Source: Solirubrobacterales bacterium
Lineage (GTDB): Bacteria > Actinomycetota > Thermoleophilia > Solirubrobacterales > 70-9
Reading direction: 5' to 3'
DNA: 64,000 bases
Assembly: GCA_016712175.1 (NCBI GenBank)
Contig: JADJRQ010000004.1
Span: forward strand, 160,255 to 224,254
Numbering within the stretch: position 1 is the first letter of the stretch; each line of letters begins with the position of its first letter. The translations under genes and the position numbers were made by a program. The notes below the pieces were generated by a model. It was not told where the DNA came from and did not search any database. It saw only the letters and a list, made by a program, of their open reading frames with translations. Positions 33,864 through 44,705 of the stretch are shown here, piece after piece.

Positions 33864-35063
33864 ATGACCAACACAACCATCCTCGGCGACCGATACGAGC
33901 TTCACGACAAGCTCGGCTCCGGAGGCATGTCAAATGTCTACCGGGCGACTGACCGGATCCTCGAACGTACCGTTGCGGTGAAGGTCCTGGCCGAGCACCT
34001 CTCCGACGATGACCGCTTCGTGGCGCGGTTCCGGCGTGAAGCTCTGGCCGTCGCCAAGCTGATCCACCCGAACATCGTCCAGGTCTACGACACCGGCGTC
34101 GACCACGGCCGTCACTTCATCGTCATGGAATGCGTGGAGGGCCGCTCCGGAGCCCAGATCCTCAAGGCGGATGGTGTGCTGGACTCGGAGATGACCGTCG
34201 AGATAGGGGTTCAGGCATGCGCCGGCCTCGAGTACGCCCACCGTCACGGCATCATCCACCGGGACGTCAAGCCCGGCAACCTGATGATCACCGGCGGTCC
34301 GGTCGGCGGCGGCGAGATGACCTGCAAGCTGACCGACTTCGGCATCGCCCGCGCCGCCGAACAGACCCGTATCACCCAGGTCGGCTCGGTTGTCGGTACC
34401 GCTGCCTATCTCGCACCCGAGCAGGTTCGAGGCGAAGAGGCGACGCCCGCGACTGACGTCTACGCCCTGGGCGTGGTCCTCTACCAGTTCCTCACCGGTC
34501 GTCTGCCCTACGAAGGTTCGTCTCTGGCCGAACTCGCAATCCGTCAGCAAAACGAGAAACCGCTCTCGCCCCGCACTTACAACGACGACGTGCCGGAGAC
34601 CGTCAGCGCTTCGGTCATGCGGGCGCTCGAAGGTGATAAGAACATCCGTTTCAATACCGCCGGCGCGCTCTCCGACGGCCTCGAGCGGGGCCTGCGCGGC
34701 GAAGACGTCACGCTCCAGCTGACGACGACCGGCCGCCTGAGCCCGAGCACTTCCCCCATGGCGGAGACCGCCACGCGGCCAATGGAACGCACTTCCCGGA
34801 CGGCCCATCGCCCGGCCCCGCCGCCGCCTCGATACAAGAACCCGCCGCCGCGGCCGACCCTCAAGAAGCGCTCGTTCATGTCGCGTTTCGCACGCTTCGT
34901 CTTTGGCCTCGTCGCCCTCGTCCTGATCGCCGGCGTCGTCGCCGGTGCTGTGATCGCCCTGACCGACCGCGCCGCCTCGATCAAGGTGCGCGAATGGACC
35001 GAGAAGTCGGTCAGGGGTGCGACCAGCGACCTCAAGGACTTCGTCCGGGAGAACACCCAGTAA
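33864..35063 (+). CDS. PknB-like transmembrane Ser/Thr protein kinase
   Basis: The kinase domain covers residues 11-270: glycine loop LGSGGMSNVY, lysine in VAVKVL, HRDVKPGNLM, DFGIARA, activation loop GTAAYLAPEQ and later GVVLYQFLTGRLPY. A proline-rich juxtamembrane region leads to one span (FVFGLVALVLIAGVVAGAVIAL). Outside are only about 30 residues, so the PASTA repeats of PknB are missing. It could sense through a partner such as the adjacent lipoprotein. Confidence 0.92.
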   Translation: MTNTTILGDRYELHDKLGSGGMSNVYRATDRILERTVAVKVLAEHLSDDDRFVARFRREALAVAKLIHPNIVQVYDTGVDHGRHFIVMECVEGRSGAQILKADGVLDSEMTVEIGVQACAGLEYAHRHGIIHRDVKPGNLMITGGPVGGGEMTCKLTDFGIARAAEQTRITQVGSVVGTAAYLAPEQVRGEEATPATDVYALGVVLYQFLTGRLPYEGSSLAELAIRQQNEKPLSPRTYNDDVPETVSASVMRALEGDKNIRFNTAGALSDGLERGLRGEDVTLQLTTTGRLSPSTSPMAETATRPMERTSRTAHRPAPPPPRYKNPPPRPTLKKRSFMSRFARFVFGLVALVLIAGVVAGAVIALTDRAASIKVREWTEKSVRGATSDLKDFVRENTQ

Positions 35064-35071
35064 CCGGTCGG

Positions 35072-35797
35072 CTATTTGACCTCGCTGCGGAATAGCCGCA
35101 GACTGCCGAGGCCGATCAGCACGACCAACCAGACGATCACGACCACGTAATCCTGGGTCGAGACCTGGGATACGGCATCACCGACGAAGTCGGTTTGGTG
35201 ACCGGCGACGTTGTCGGCTATGGATCCAAGCGCGGGGCCCATCGCGTAGTCGTCGAGCCCCCACGGCAGGATCGAAACGACCGTGTCGATCACGAAAATG
35301 AAGACGAGGGCCATCGTGATGCCACCGGCCATGCTCGCGGTGATCAAGGCGAAAGCGAATCCGAGCAGCGCGTAGGCCAGATTCAGGATTACAGCGGCGA
35401 GACCGGCCCGGGCCAGGGCGTCGGCGTCAATCGACTCCTGACCGGTGGACGCGAGGTTGTAGAGCGGAAATGAGAGCAGGTACAGAAGAGCCGTGATTCC
35501 AGCTACGAAGACAACCATGACCACCAGCTTGTTCAGGATCAGGCGGCCGCGGCGGGGGTCAGCGGTCAGGACCTGACGCAGGGTCTTCTGACCGAACTCG
35601 ACCCCGAAGATCCAGACGCCGAAGACGATCGAGGCGATCATCGTCGGAAGGCCGACCGCGAGGTCGGCGGCGTCGGAGCCTTCGCCCGGGCCCCAGTGGA
35701 GAACTGAAGCGAACCCGAGAACGAAACAAATGAGCAGCGCGACCAGACACCACATCGGGGTCGGCATCGAGCGGATCTTCCAGAACTCGGCGCGCAT
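35072..35797 (-). CDS. ABC-2 family exporter permease
   Basis: Six membrane spans in 241 residues, with the ABC-2 pattern (FGVEFGQKTLRQVLTADPRRGRL after span 2). It is encoded immediately after its ATPase, with stop and start overlapping at 35797. Permeases of this type (NatB/BcrB-like) export small molecules or peptides. The substrate is unknown. Confidence 0.85.
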   Translation of the reverse strand: MRAEFWKIRSMPTPMWCLVALLICFVLGFASVLHWGPGEGSDAADLAVGLPTMIASIVFGVWIFGVEFGQKTLRQVLTADPRRGRLILNKLVVMVVFVAGITALLYLLSFPLYNLASTGQESIDADALARAGLAAVILNLAYALLGFAFALITASMAGGITMALVFIFVIDTVVSILPWGLDDYAMGPALGSIADNVAGHQTDFVGDAVSQVSTQDYVVVIVWLVVLIGLGSLRLFRSEVK

Positions 35798-36733
35798 CAG
35801 GTTACCGGCGCGTTCGGGTCGTGGGTGAGCGACATGAAGACCCTTTCGAGGTCCGGCAGGTTTCTCCGAAGTTCAGAGACGTAGATCCCCGAATCGGCAA
35901 GGACCAGGTTGATCTGGGAGCCGTCGTCCATCGGGCCTTGGACCGACAGCTCTCCCCCGGGCATCTGGTAGACGGTCAGACCAACCTCCGAGAGGATGGC
36001 GTAAGCCTTGTTCACCTCGTCAGGGGTGACCCTGATCACGTAGCCACCATCGCCTCCGGCCCGCTGGAGGATCTCTTCCATGGTCCCGTCGGCAACCACC
36101 GACCCGTGATTGATGATGGTCGCGCGATCACACATCAGCTGCACTTCGGAAAGGAGGTGGGACGACACGAGCACGGTGACTCCCGACTGCGGAAGGCTCT
36201 TGATCAGGCCACGGATCTCGACGATTCCCGACGGGTCGAGCCCATTGGTGGGTTCGTCAAGGATCACCATCTTCGGATTGCCGATCAAGGCGATCGCCAG
36301 GCCGAGTCGCTGCCTCATGACAAGCGAGCACCCGCGGGCATTCGTATCGGCCCGATCGCTCAGGCCGCCCAGTTTCAGCAGACGGTCGATCCCGGCCTCT
36401 TCCGAACTGAGGCCCCGGGCGCGGGCCTGGATCACCATGTTCTGGCGGGCCGTTGCACGTCCGTAGAGCGCGGGGCCCTCAATCAGCGATCCAGTCTGCC
36501 TGACCGCGTTGGTGAAACCGTGGCCGCCGACCTTCGCTCCGAGCAACTCCGCGTTGCCGCTGTTGGCCCGGGTCAGGCCGAGCAGGATCCGGATCGCAGT
36601 GGTCTTGCCGGAACCGTTCGGGCCGAGCAGCCCGCAGACTGATCCTTCTGGGACGGAGAGCGAGAGGTCGCTCAGCGCCTGGGTCTTCCGAACTTCTTGC
36701 AAATCCCTCCACCGAGGCGAGCTGAACGCTCAT
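35797..36733 (-). CDS. ABC exporter ATPase (BcrA/NatA-like), N-terminus scrambled by indels
   Basis: Walker A GPNGSGKTT, Walker B MVILDEPTNGLD and a modified signature region (ARGCSLVMRQRLGLA rather than LSGG) identify the ATPase. Residues before the Walker A loop appear in three frames: MSVQLASVEG (ATG 36733), then GICKKFG, then KTQALSDLSLS. Joined, they give the usual N-terminal strand, so two indels lie near 36690-36715. The missing LSGG may be real or a further error. It pairs with the permease at 35072. Confidence 0.82.
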
Positions 36734-37937
36734 CCGGTTTCCCAGGGTACGGGATCCGCTCAGAATGGCGGCGGAGTACCTGTCGAAAGTCCCGGCTGAG
36801 ATCGCGTCCCTTGCCCCGGCCATGAGGCGCTCCATGTATGTCAGGTTGTGTTCGACCAGAACCCTCACCGCAGTCAGTTCCTCCGAGCGCGAAATGTAGT
36901 TCAGATAGTCGCGATCGTAGTCCTGGCAACCCACGCACGGGCAGCCCTCAACGACGGGGCGATGGTCTCCGGACATGTAGCCCTTGCGCAGGTCGACGCG
37001 GAAGCGCTGATCGGGAACCGGCGCCAAACCCATCCCGTGCCGCGCCAGGCGAGTCGGCACGGCGCAGTCGAATACGTCAATGCCGAGGCCGATGCCCCGC
37101 ATCAGGTCGTCAACCTCGCCGATGCCGAGCAGGTGCTTGGGTGCTTCAACCGGAAGGGCCGGGACCGTGAAACCAAGGACTTCGGCCATCTCCGCCTTGT
37201 CACGGCCGAGGGTGCCGCCGATCGCGATCCCGTCGACCCCTGATTCCGAAACCGCCTGGCAGGACTCGAGCCGCAGGTCTTCGTAGGTGCCGCCCTGGAT
37301 GATGCCGAACACCGCCTGCTTTTCGGGACCGTGCTGGTCATGCCAGTCGAGGCTGCGCTGAAGCCAGCGGTGGGTCCGCTCGGTCGAACGGGCGGTGTAT
37401 TCCCGGTCGGCGTGGAAAGGGGTGCATTCGTCAAAGACCAGGGCGATATCGGAGCCGAGAGCAGCCTGGACCGACATCGATTCCTCCGGCGAGAGCATCA
37501 GCTCGGAACCGTCCTTGTAGGAACGAAAACGCACCCCTCTTCTTCGATGCCGAGCGTCTTGGCCAGCCCCTGCATCTTGCGACCGGTTCCTTTGATCTCT
37601 TCGGCCACTCCGCCGTGGGCGAGCGAGAAGACCTGGAAACCGCCGGAATCGGTGATGATCGCCTTGTCCCAGGCCATGAACTCGTGGAGGCCCCCGGCCG
37701 CGGCGATGCGATCGGGTCCGGGTGCCACCAGCAGGTGGTAGGTGTTGCCGAGGACCATCTCGAAGCCCATGCCGGCCACCTCGCGTGAGGCCATGCCACG
37801 CACGCTGCCCTTGGTCGCCAGCGGGATGAAGGCCGGCGTGGCCACCGGACCATGCGGAGTAAGAAGTTCCCGCGACGCGCATCACCATCACGGGCGTAAA
37901 TCTCAAAGGTGAGCCTGGCAGGGTCGTGACGCACCAT
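36730..37937 (-). CDS. tgt: Queuine tRNA-ribosyltransferase, frame broken at least twice
   Basis: Tgt features are clear: EIYARDGDARRG at the start, TPAFIPLATKGSVRG, LGNTYHLLVAPG, ITDSGGFQVFSL with the catalytic aspartate region, FDECTPFHADREYT, GIIQGGTYEDLR and zinc ligands CPCVGCQDYDRDYL. It exchanges guanine for preQ1/queuine in tRNA. Breaks lie near 37865 and at the CCCC run 37535-37538, where one added base gives GVRFRSYKDGSE. A third near 36750 is suspected, because the frame otherwise reads through the ABC start, whereas a shift gives a TGA overlapping its ATG. The start near 37937 is in frame with gpmI. Confidence 0.85.
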
Positions 37938-39461
37938 CGGAATCAAAGACCTGCCGGTCATCTCCGCGGGCTGCTCGATCCCCAGCGCGTTCAGGACCGT
38001 CGGAGCGACGTCGGCGAGGATTCCGCCTTCGGCGAGGTCCGGGCCGGGGATGGTGAGGATCAGCGGCACCGGGTTGAGCGAATGTGCCGTGTTCGGCGAA
38101 CCGTCCGGCTCGAGCATGTGGTCGGCGTTGCCGTGGTCGGCGGTGATCAGGCAGGCGCCGCCCGAGGCGAGCACCGTGGCGACCACGCGGCCGAGGCATT
38201 CGTCGACCGCCTCGATCGCCTTGACCGCGGCCGGAATCACGCCGGTGTGGCCGACCATGTCCGGGTTGGCGAAGTTGATGATTCCGAATCGCGGTGACTC
38301 GTCCTTCCAGCCGCTGATGAAGGCGTCGGCGGCGGCCCGGGCGCTCATCTCCGGCTTGAAGTCATAGGTCGGCACGTCGCGCGGCGACTCGACCAGCCGG
38401 CGCTCCTCGCCCTCCCATTCATCTTCGCGGCCGCCGTTGAAGAAGTAAGTCACGTGGGCGTACTTCTCGGTTTCGGCCACGTGGAGCTGGCGGCCGCCGG
38501 CCTCGGAGATCACCTGGGCGAGCGTCACCGCTGGACGCTGCTCGGGAAAGGCCACCGGGTAGGGCCAGCCCTTCCGGTAGACGGTCATCGTGGTCAGGTC
38601 GACGGTCGGACCGCCGGAACGGGGAAATTCATCGAAGCCGGGGTCGGCCAGGGCCCGGGTCAGCTCGCGAGCCCGGTCCGGCCGGAAATTGATGAAAATC
38701 GCGACGTCACCTTCGTCCATACCGTCGTAGTCGCCGATCACGGTCGGCGGGATGAACTCGTCCGTCTTCTCGGCGGCGTAAGCGTCCCTGATCGCTGTTG
38801 AGTCAGGCGACTTCGGGCCTTCAGCGTGGACCATCGCGTCGTAGGCGAGCTTGACCCTCTGCCAGCGGGTGTCGCGGTCCATCGCGTAGTAGCGGCCGCC
38901 CACGGTGCCGACGCGGCCGGCAGACCGCAACCAGCGTTCGAGCTCATCGACGTACTTCGCACCACCATGCGGCAAAGTGTCGCGGCCGTCGGTGATCGCG
39001 TGGAATACGACGTCGGGCACGCCCTCCTGGCTGGCCAGTTCGACGCAGGCTTCGAGGTGCTCCCAGCCCGAATGCACACCACCGTCGGAAACCAGCCCGA
39101 TCAGATGAAGGCGCCCACGGGGGCTTTCACAGGCCCGGCGGCAGGCGGCAACCAGGGCTTCGTTGTCGAAGAAGGTGCCGTCAGCGACAGCGGCATCAAT
39201 CCGGGCCAGGTCCTGTTTGACAATCGCGCCGGCCCCAAGGTTCAGGTGACCGACTTCGGAGTTGCCCATCTGGCCCTCCGGCAAGCCGACATCGGGACCC
39301 TGGGCGCTCAACTGGGTCTTCGGATACTCGCGCCAGAGCCGGTCGAAGTTGGGCGTGTTCGCCAGTGAAATCGCGTTGCCGGGACCGGGTGGCGCCAGGC
39401 CCCACCCGTCGAGGATGACCAGGGCCATCCCGTCGACCGGCTGCCCGGCGGGCCCTGCCAT
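37938..39461 (-). CDS. gpmI: 2,3-bisphosphoglycerate-independent phosphoglycerate mutase
   Basis: The domain order is that of GpmI: ALVILDGWGLAP (metal), GNSEVGHLNLGAG with the catalytic serine, SDGGVHSGWEH, HAITDGRDTLP, IFINFRPDRARELT, ETEKYAHVTYFFNGG, NPDMVGHTGV and ITADHGNADHM. It interconverts 3- and 2-phosphoglycerate. The frame has no stop at the expected end (EMTGRSLIP); it runs straight on into the tgt start. An indel that removed the stop is likelier than a real fusion. Confidence 0.9.
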
Positions 39462-40236
39462 CCAGGCCGACCGGCGGCAGCCGGAACGATGCCGCCGAAA
39501 TCCTCGGGGTCGAGCGAAGCGCCGCCGACCAGGGCGCCGTCAATATCGGGCTGGGCCATCAACTCCGCGGCATTGCCGGGCTTGACCGACCCGCCGTAGA
39601 GGATGCGCACCCGCTGCGCCGCTTCCGGGTCGCGGGATCGGAGCAGGTTGCGGATGAAGTGGATCGCCTCCTGGGCCTGTTCGACGGTGGCGACCTTGCC
39701 GGTGCCGATCGCCCAGATCGGTTCGTAGGCGATCACGACCTTGTCGAGGTCGTCGGTGTGGACCTCGGCCAGGTCGGTGATGACCTGATGGGAGAGAACG
39801 GCGTCGGTGTCACCGGATTCGCGCTCGGCTTCGGTCTCACCGCAGCAGAGGATCGGCTGAAGCCCGGCTTCGATCGCGCGGCGCACCTTCCGGGCCAGGG
39901 CCTCGTCGGTCTCGCCGAAGTTCTGCCGCCGCTCGGAGTGTCCGAGGATCACACTGTCGACGCCGATGTCGAGGAGCATCGGAGCGGAGACCTCACCAGT
40001 GAAGGCGCCGGAGTCTTCGAAGTACATGTTCTGGGCCGCAACCTTGACCGGGGTGCCGGCGCAGCGCTCGGCGACGCGGGCGAGCGCGAGATAGGTCGGC
40101 CAGATGACGACTTCCGGACCGTCGCCGGTCTGGGTCGGCAGGAAGACGTCGAGGAACTTGTCCGCCTCGCCGCCGTCTTGTTCATCTTCCAGTTGGCGGC
40201 TATGTATGGGCGTCGGCCCATCTTGCCTTCAATCAT
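39458..40236 (-). CDS. tpiA: Triosephosphate isomerase, frame broken once
   Basis: The protein has YIAANWKMNKT at the start, LGHSERR (catalytic His), VIAYEPIWAIGTGK (catalytic Glu) and ILYGGSVKPGN. The frame breaks near 40175; one added base restores EADKFLDVF. The ATG at 40236 overlaps the pgk stop (ATGA); another ATG at 40221 has GAAGG upstream. As with gpmI, no stop appears at the expected end near 39458 and the frame runs about 150 bases into gpmI. Confidence 0.9.
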
Positions 40237-41417
40237 GCCGCGTTCAGGGCTTCGACGCCGGGCAGACGCTTACCTTCGAGCAGCTCCAGCGAAGCCCCGC
40301 CTCCGGTCGAGACCCAGTCAACTTCGTCGGTCAGACCGAACTTGGCCAGGGCAGCGACTGAATCACCACCTCCGACCACCGTGAATCCGGGTGCCGCTGC
40401 GACGGCCTCGGCGACCGTACTGGTGCCACTGGCGAACGCATCGAGTTCGAAGGCGCCCATCGGCCCGTTCCAGAGGACGGTCCCGGCGCCGGCAATGCGC
40501 CGGCGTAGTCGGCGGCCGACTGCGGTCCCGATATCGAGGCCCATCCAGCCGTCCGGGACTTCGACGCCGTCAAGGTCACCGGTTTCCGTTTCGTTCGAGA
40601 ACTCACGGCCAATCGCGAGATCGGCCGGCAGGACCAGGTCACAGCCGACCCTTTCAGCTTTCCGCAGCGCCTCAGCGGCCAGAGGAATGCCTTCTTCCTC
40701 GACCAGCGAGTTGCCCGTGCCGATGCCCTGCGCCCGGTAAAACGGAAAACACATGGCGCCGCCGATCAGGATCTGGTCAGCCAGGTCGATGAACCTGTCG
40801 ATCACGCCGACCTTGTCGGAGACCTTGGATCCACCGAGGATGACGACCAGTGGCCGCGTCGGTTCATCGGCGACCGCATCAAGGTTCTCCACTTCACTCT
40901 CGAGCAGCAAACCGGCGTAGGACGGCAGATAACTGGCAACCCCGGCCGTGCTGGCATGGGCGCGATGCGCGGTGCCAAAAGCGTCGTTGACGTAGACGTC
41001 GGCGATCGAGGCCATCCTGCCGGCGAGCTCGGGGTCGTTCTTCGTCTCTCCCGCCTCGAACCTGGTGTTCTCGATCAGCATCACCGAGCCGGAATCGAGC
41101 CCGGCGGCCATCCGCGCTCCGGGCCGGCGACCTCGGGGCCAGCGGACCTCCCGGTCGAGCCCAGCTCCGCCAGCCGGGCGGCGACCGGCGCCAGCGACAG
41201 GTCCGGGATCGACCTCGCCCTTTGGCCGGCCGAGGTGCGAGCCGAGCACGACTTTCGCCCCTCGATCGGCCAGCATCCGGATGGTCGGCAGGGCCGCCCG
41301 GATCCGGGTGTCGTCAGTGACCGTGCCGCCGTCGAGGGGCACGTTGAAATCGACCCGGACCAGAACCCGGCGATTCTCGACGTCGGCGTCGCGGACCGAA
41401 GCCCTGGAGAAAGCCAT
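40233..41417 (-). CDS. pgk: Phosphoglycerate kinase, with compensating frame shifts inside
   Basis: Clear PGK motifs: RVDFNVPLDGG, VVLGSHLGRPKGEVDP, LIENTRFEAGE, NDAFGTAHRAHAS, VILGGSKVSDK and GGGDSVAALAKFGL. Between 41110 and 41210 the listed frame is nonsense, while another frame supplies DLSLAPVAARLAEL, so at least two and perhaps four indels cancel out there. It makes ATP from 1,3-bisphosphoglycerate. It lies 25 bases after gap and overlaps tpiA, forming the glycolytic operon. Confidence 0.92.
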   Translation of the reverse strand: MAFSRASVRDADVENRRVLVRVDFNVPLDGGTVTDDTRIRAALPTIRMLADRGAKVVLGSHLGRPKGEVDPGPVAGAGRRPAGGAGLDREVRWPRGRRPGARMAAGLDSGSVMLIENTRFEAGETKNDPELAGRMASIADVYVNDAFGTAHRAHASTAGVASYLPSYAGLLLESEVENLDAVADEPTRPLVVILGGSKVSDKVGVIDRFIDLADQILIGGAMCFPFYRAQGIGTGNSLVEEEGIPLAAEALRKAERVGCDLVLPADLAIGREFSNETETGDLDGVEVPDGWMGLDIGTAVGRRLRRRIAGAGTVLWNGPMGAFELDAFASGTSTVAEAVAAAPGFTVVGGGDSVAALAKFGLTDEVDWVSTGGGASLELLEGKRLPGVEALNAA

Positions 41418-41442
41418 CGCCTTGCCCCCGCCCGTAAGCGCC

Positions 41443-42446
<1,004 letters not shown>

Positions 42447-42476
42447 TCCTGATGCCTCCTGAGGTTGGTTGGTTCC

Positions 42477-42520
42477 GGAGGGGGCCGCCGGGGGGGCGGG
42501 GGGGGGGGGGCGGCCCGGCC
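42477..42520. repeat. Poly-G tract upstream of gap
   Basis: Within GC-only sequence, runs of 7 G (42490-42496) and 13 G (42498-42510) are separated by one C, flanked by GGGGG and GGCCC. The plus strand could fold a G-quadruplex just upstream of gap. The length of a 13-G run is also exactly where sequencing is least reliable, so its true length is uncertain. Confidence 0.6.
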
Positions 42521-42531
42521 CGCCAAGGGGA

Positions 42532-42900
42532 TCAGTTCAGTCGCGTCCCGACGGTGATTTCGATGTCATGTCCGTCGGGATCCCGCAGGAAGGCCGAATA
42601 GGAGCCGGATCCGTGTCCGCCCGGTTCGCCGGGCTTCGCGACGTTGGAACCACCGGCGCCGCAGCCGCCTTCCCAGGCGGCCTTGACCGCGGCGATCCCG
42701 GGTGCTCCGAGGCTGACCAGCGTTCCCTCGGCGCGGACGCCGTTGCGTTCGCTGATGAAGAGGATCGGCCGTGAGATCCCGTAGCCGATCGCGCCGGACT
42801 CGTTCACGTGGCGACGCCACCCGAATGGGGACAGCAGCGCGTCGTAAAACTCGGACGACGCCGGAAGGTCGGAAATTTCGAGGACGATGTGATGGAGCAC
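42532..42900 (-). CDS. VOC (glyoxalase-fold) protein
   Basis: This single VOC module has a first strand LHHIVLEISDLPASSEFYDA with the metal His, and a late SAFLRDPDGHDIEITVG with the glutamate. The 122-residue length is usual for stand-alone dioxygenase/glyoxalase-like enzymes. The substrate is not predictable. It is separated from gap by the poly-G tract. Confidence 0.85.
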   Translation of the reverse strand: MLHHIVLEISDLPASSEFYDALLSPFGWRRHVNESGAIGYGISRPILFISERNGVRAEGTLVSLGAPGIAAVKAAWEGGCGAGGSNVAKPGEPGGHGSGSYSAFLRDPDGHDIEITVGTRLN

Positions 42901-42970
42901 GCGCGGCAGGCTATTGGAGAGCGTGCGTCAAGCGCCTGACGCCATCAACCGGGTCACGCGATTAACCACC

Positions 42971-43740
42971 TCAGTTACGCGGGGTCCAGCGGAAATACCG
43001 GATCGCAAGCAGCAGCCCGGCCAGGCCCCAGATCGCGACGATCGCGAGGTCGCCCCATTCAAAGCCGGAGCCGACCGTGTTCGGGCTGAAAGCGGCGAAG
43101 AAGGCTTCGAAGAAATCCCGAATCGGGAAATAGCCGGCGAAGGTGAGTACACCATCGGGTATCTCGCTCACCGGGATGAAGATGCCCGAGAGGAAGTACA
43201 GCGGCAGGGTGATCACGTTGGTGATCGCCGGGCGCAGCCTCGCGACGGGATGATCGCGGTCAGGGCGATGCCGAGGCAGCAGAACGACGCGGCCCCGACC
43301 AGCAGCGTGACTGCCACCGCAGGCAGACGGTCCCACGGAATCGGCGCGCCGTAGAGGACCCTGCCAATGAGGGTGACCACGACGACCATCAGAACCGAAA
43401 TCACGATCGCGTTGCCGACCCGGCCGGCGATGAACACCCATGAAGGCAGGGGTGTTCCCCGGCCACGCTTCAGCAAACCGGCCTCTCGGGCGATGGTCAG
43501 GTTGGTGGCGAGGCTGACCATGGTCGCCGAAACGACGGCCAGGGTGACGATCGCCGGGACGTAGTAGGTCGTGGTCGGCAGGTTGTCGAGGGTCTCGATC
43601 TTGTCGTTACCGAAGATCGTGGCGAAGATCAGGAGGAAGATCACCGGCAGCATCGCAGTGAAGAAGACCGATGCCGGATTGCGCCAGAAGACCTTCTGGG
43701 TGAATTTGAACTCGTGGAGGACCAGCCGGATCGAATTCAT
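42971..43740 (-). CDS. ABC-2 exporter permease, frame broken once
   Basis: Six spans of ABC-2 type; the N-terminal part ends ALTAIIPSR and the C-terminal part continues RPAITNVITLPLYFLSGIFI with the typical GIFIPVSEIP loop. The frames differ, with a break near 43228. The ATG overlaps the ATPase stop. It is likely a DrrB-like drug or lipid exporter together with the ATPase at 43737. Confidence 0.85.
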
Positions 43741-44654
43741 GCTTCGGTCAACTGGAGGTAGACATCTTCAAGGCTCGGGCGCCGGACTTCGAGGCCGGTC
43801 AGCCGGCCTTCGCACTCGAGGGCCCACGCAGTGAGTATCTGGAGGTCCCTGACGGCGTCGTCGGTTTCGAAGACCGCAGCCCGGTCATTGCCGCCCAGTT
43901 CGTCTTCGATCGAAGCAACTCCGGCAGTTGGAATATCCGCCGGACTGATTCCATCTGGCAGGACGAAAGTGATCCTCGTCGGCAGGTTCTCCCGTCCCCC
44001 GAGGTTCTCGGGAGTGTCCTCGGCCACGATGCGGCCGCGGTTGATGATGGCCACGCGGTCGGCGAGGAACTGGGCCTCGTCCATGTAGTGGGTGGTCAGC
44101 AGGACGGTCTTGCCGAGATCCCGCAAGCCGGCGATCATCTCCCAGGCGTGGCGCCGGGCCGAAGGGTCGAAGCCGGTGGTCGGCTCGTCCAGGAACAGCA
44201 GTTCGGGGTCGCCGATCAATGCGATACCGACATCGAGGCGTCGCTGCTGGCCGCCGGAAAGGCGTCCCGCACGTTTACCGGCACTTTCTTCAAGGCCAAC
44301 CAGGCTGATCACCTCATCGACCGGGCGGGGATTGCTGAAGTAGCCGGCGTAGAGCTGGAGCGACTCGCTGACCGTCAAGGTCGGCTCCAGCGTGGTGCCC
44401 TGGAGCACGATGCCGATCTTCTCGCGCCAGGCCCTGGTCGGATGCGCCGGGTCGATCCCGAGCACTTCGACCTCGCCCGCGCTGCGGTCGCGGTAGCCCT
44501 CGAGGATCTCGACGGTGGTCGTCTTGCCGGCGCCGTTCGGGCCCAGCACGGCGAAGATCTGGCCCCTCTCGACCTCGAGGTCGATGCCCCTTACGGCCTC
44601 GAAGCTCGCCGTAGGACTTGCGCAGCCCTGGATGGATATGACCGGATCAGGCAC
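43737..44654 (-). CDS. ABC exporter ATPase (DrrA-like)
   Basis: Walker A GPNGAGKTTT, signature LSGGQQRR and Walker B LLFLDEPTTGFD, with H-loop LLTTHYMDEA, then the DrrA-type C-terminal domain. Residues 11-17 read CASPTAS, while a one-base shift gives LRKSYG, the normal motif, so two cancelling indels lie near 44605-44620. It pairs with the permease immediately downstream. Confidence 0.9.
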   Translation of the reverse strand: MPDPVISIQGCASPTASFEAVRGIDLEVERGQIFAVLGPNGAGKTTTVEILEGYRDRSAGEVEVLGIDPAHPTRAWREKIGIVLQGTTLEPTLTVSESLQLYAGYFSNPRPVDEVISLVGLEESAGKRAGRLSGGQQRRLDVGIALIGDPELLFLDEPTTGFDPSARRHAWEMIAGLRDLGKTVLLTTHYMDEAQFLADRVAIINRGRIVAEDTPENLGGRENLPTRITFVLPDGISPADIPTAGVASIEDELGGNDRAAVFETDDAVRDLQILTAWALECEGRLTGLEVRRPSLEDVYLQLTEA

Positions 44655-44705
44655 CGACTGATCCTATGGACCCTCGATACCGGGCCGGGGTCAGCCCGGT
44701 CGCCG

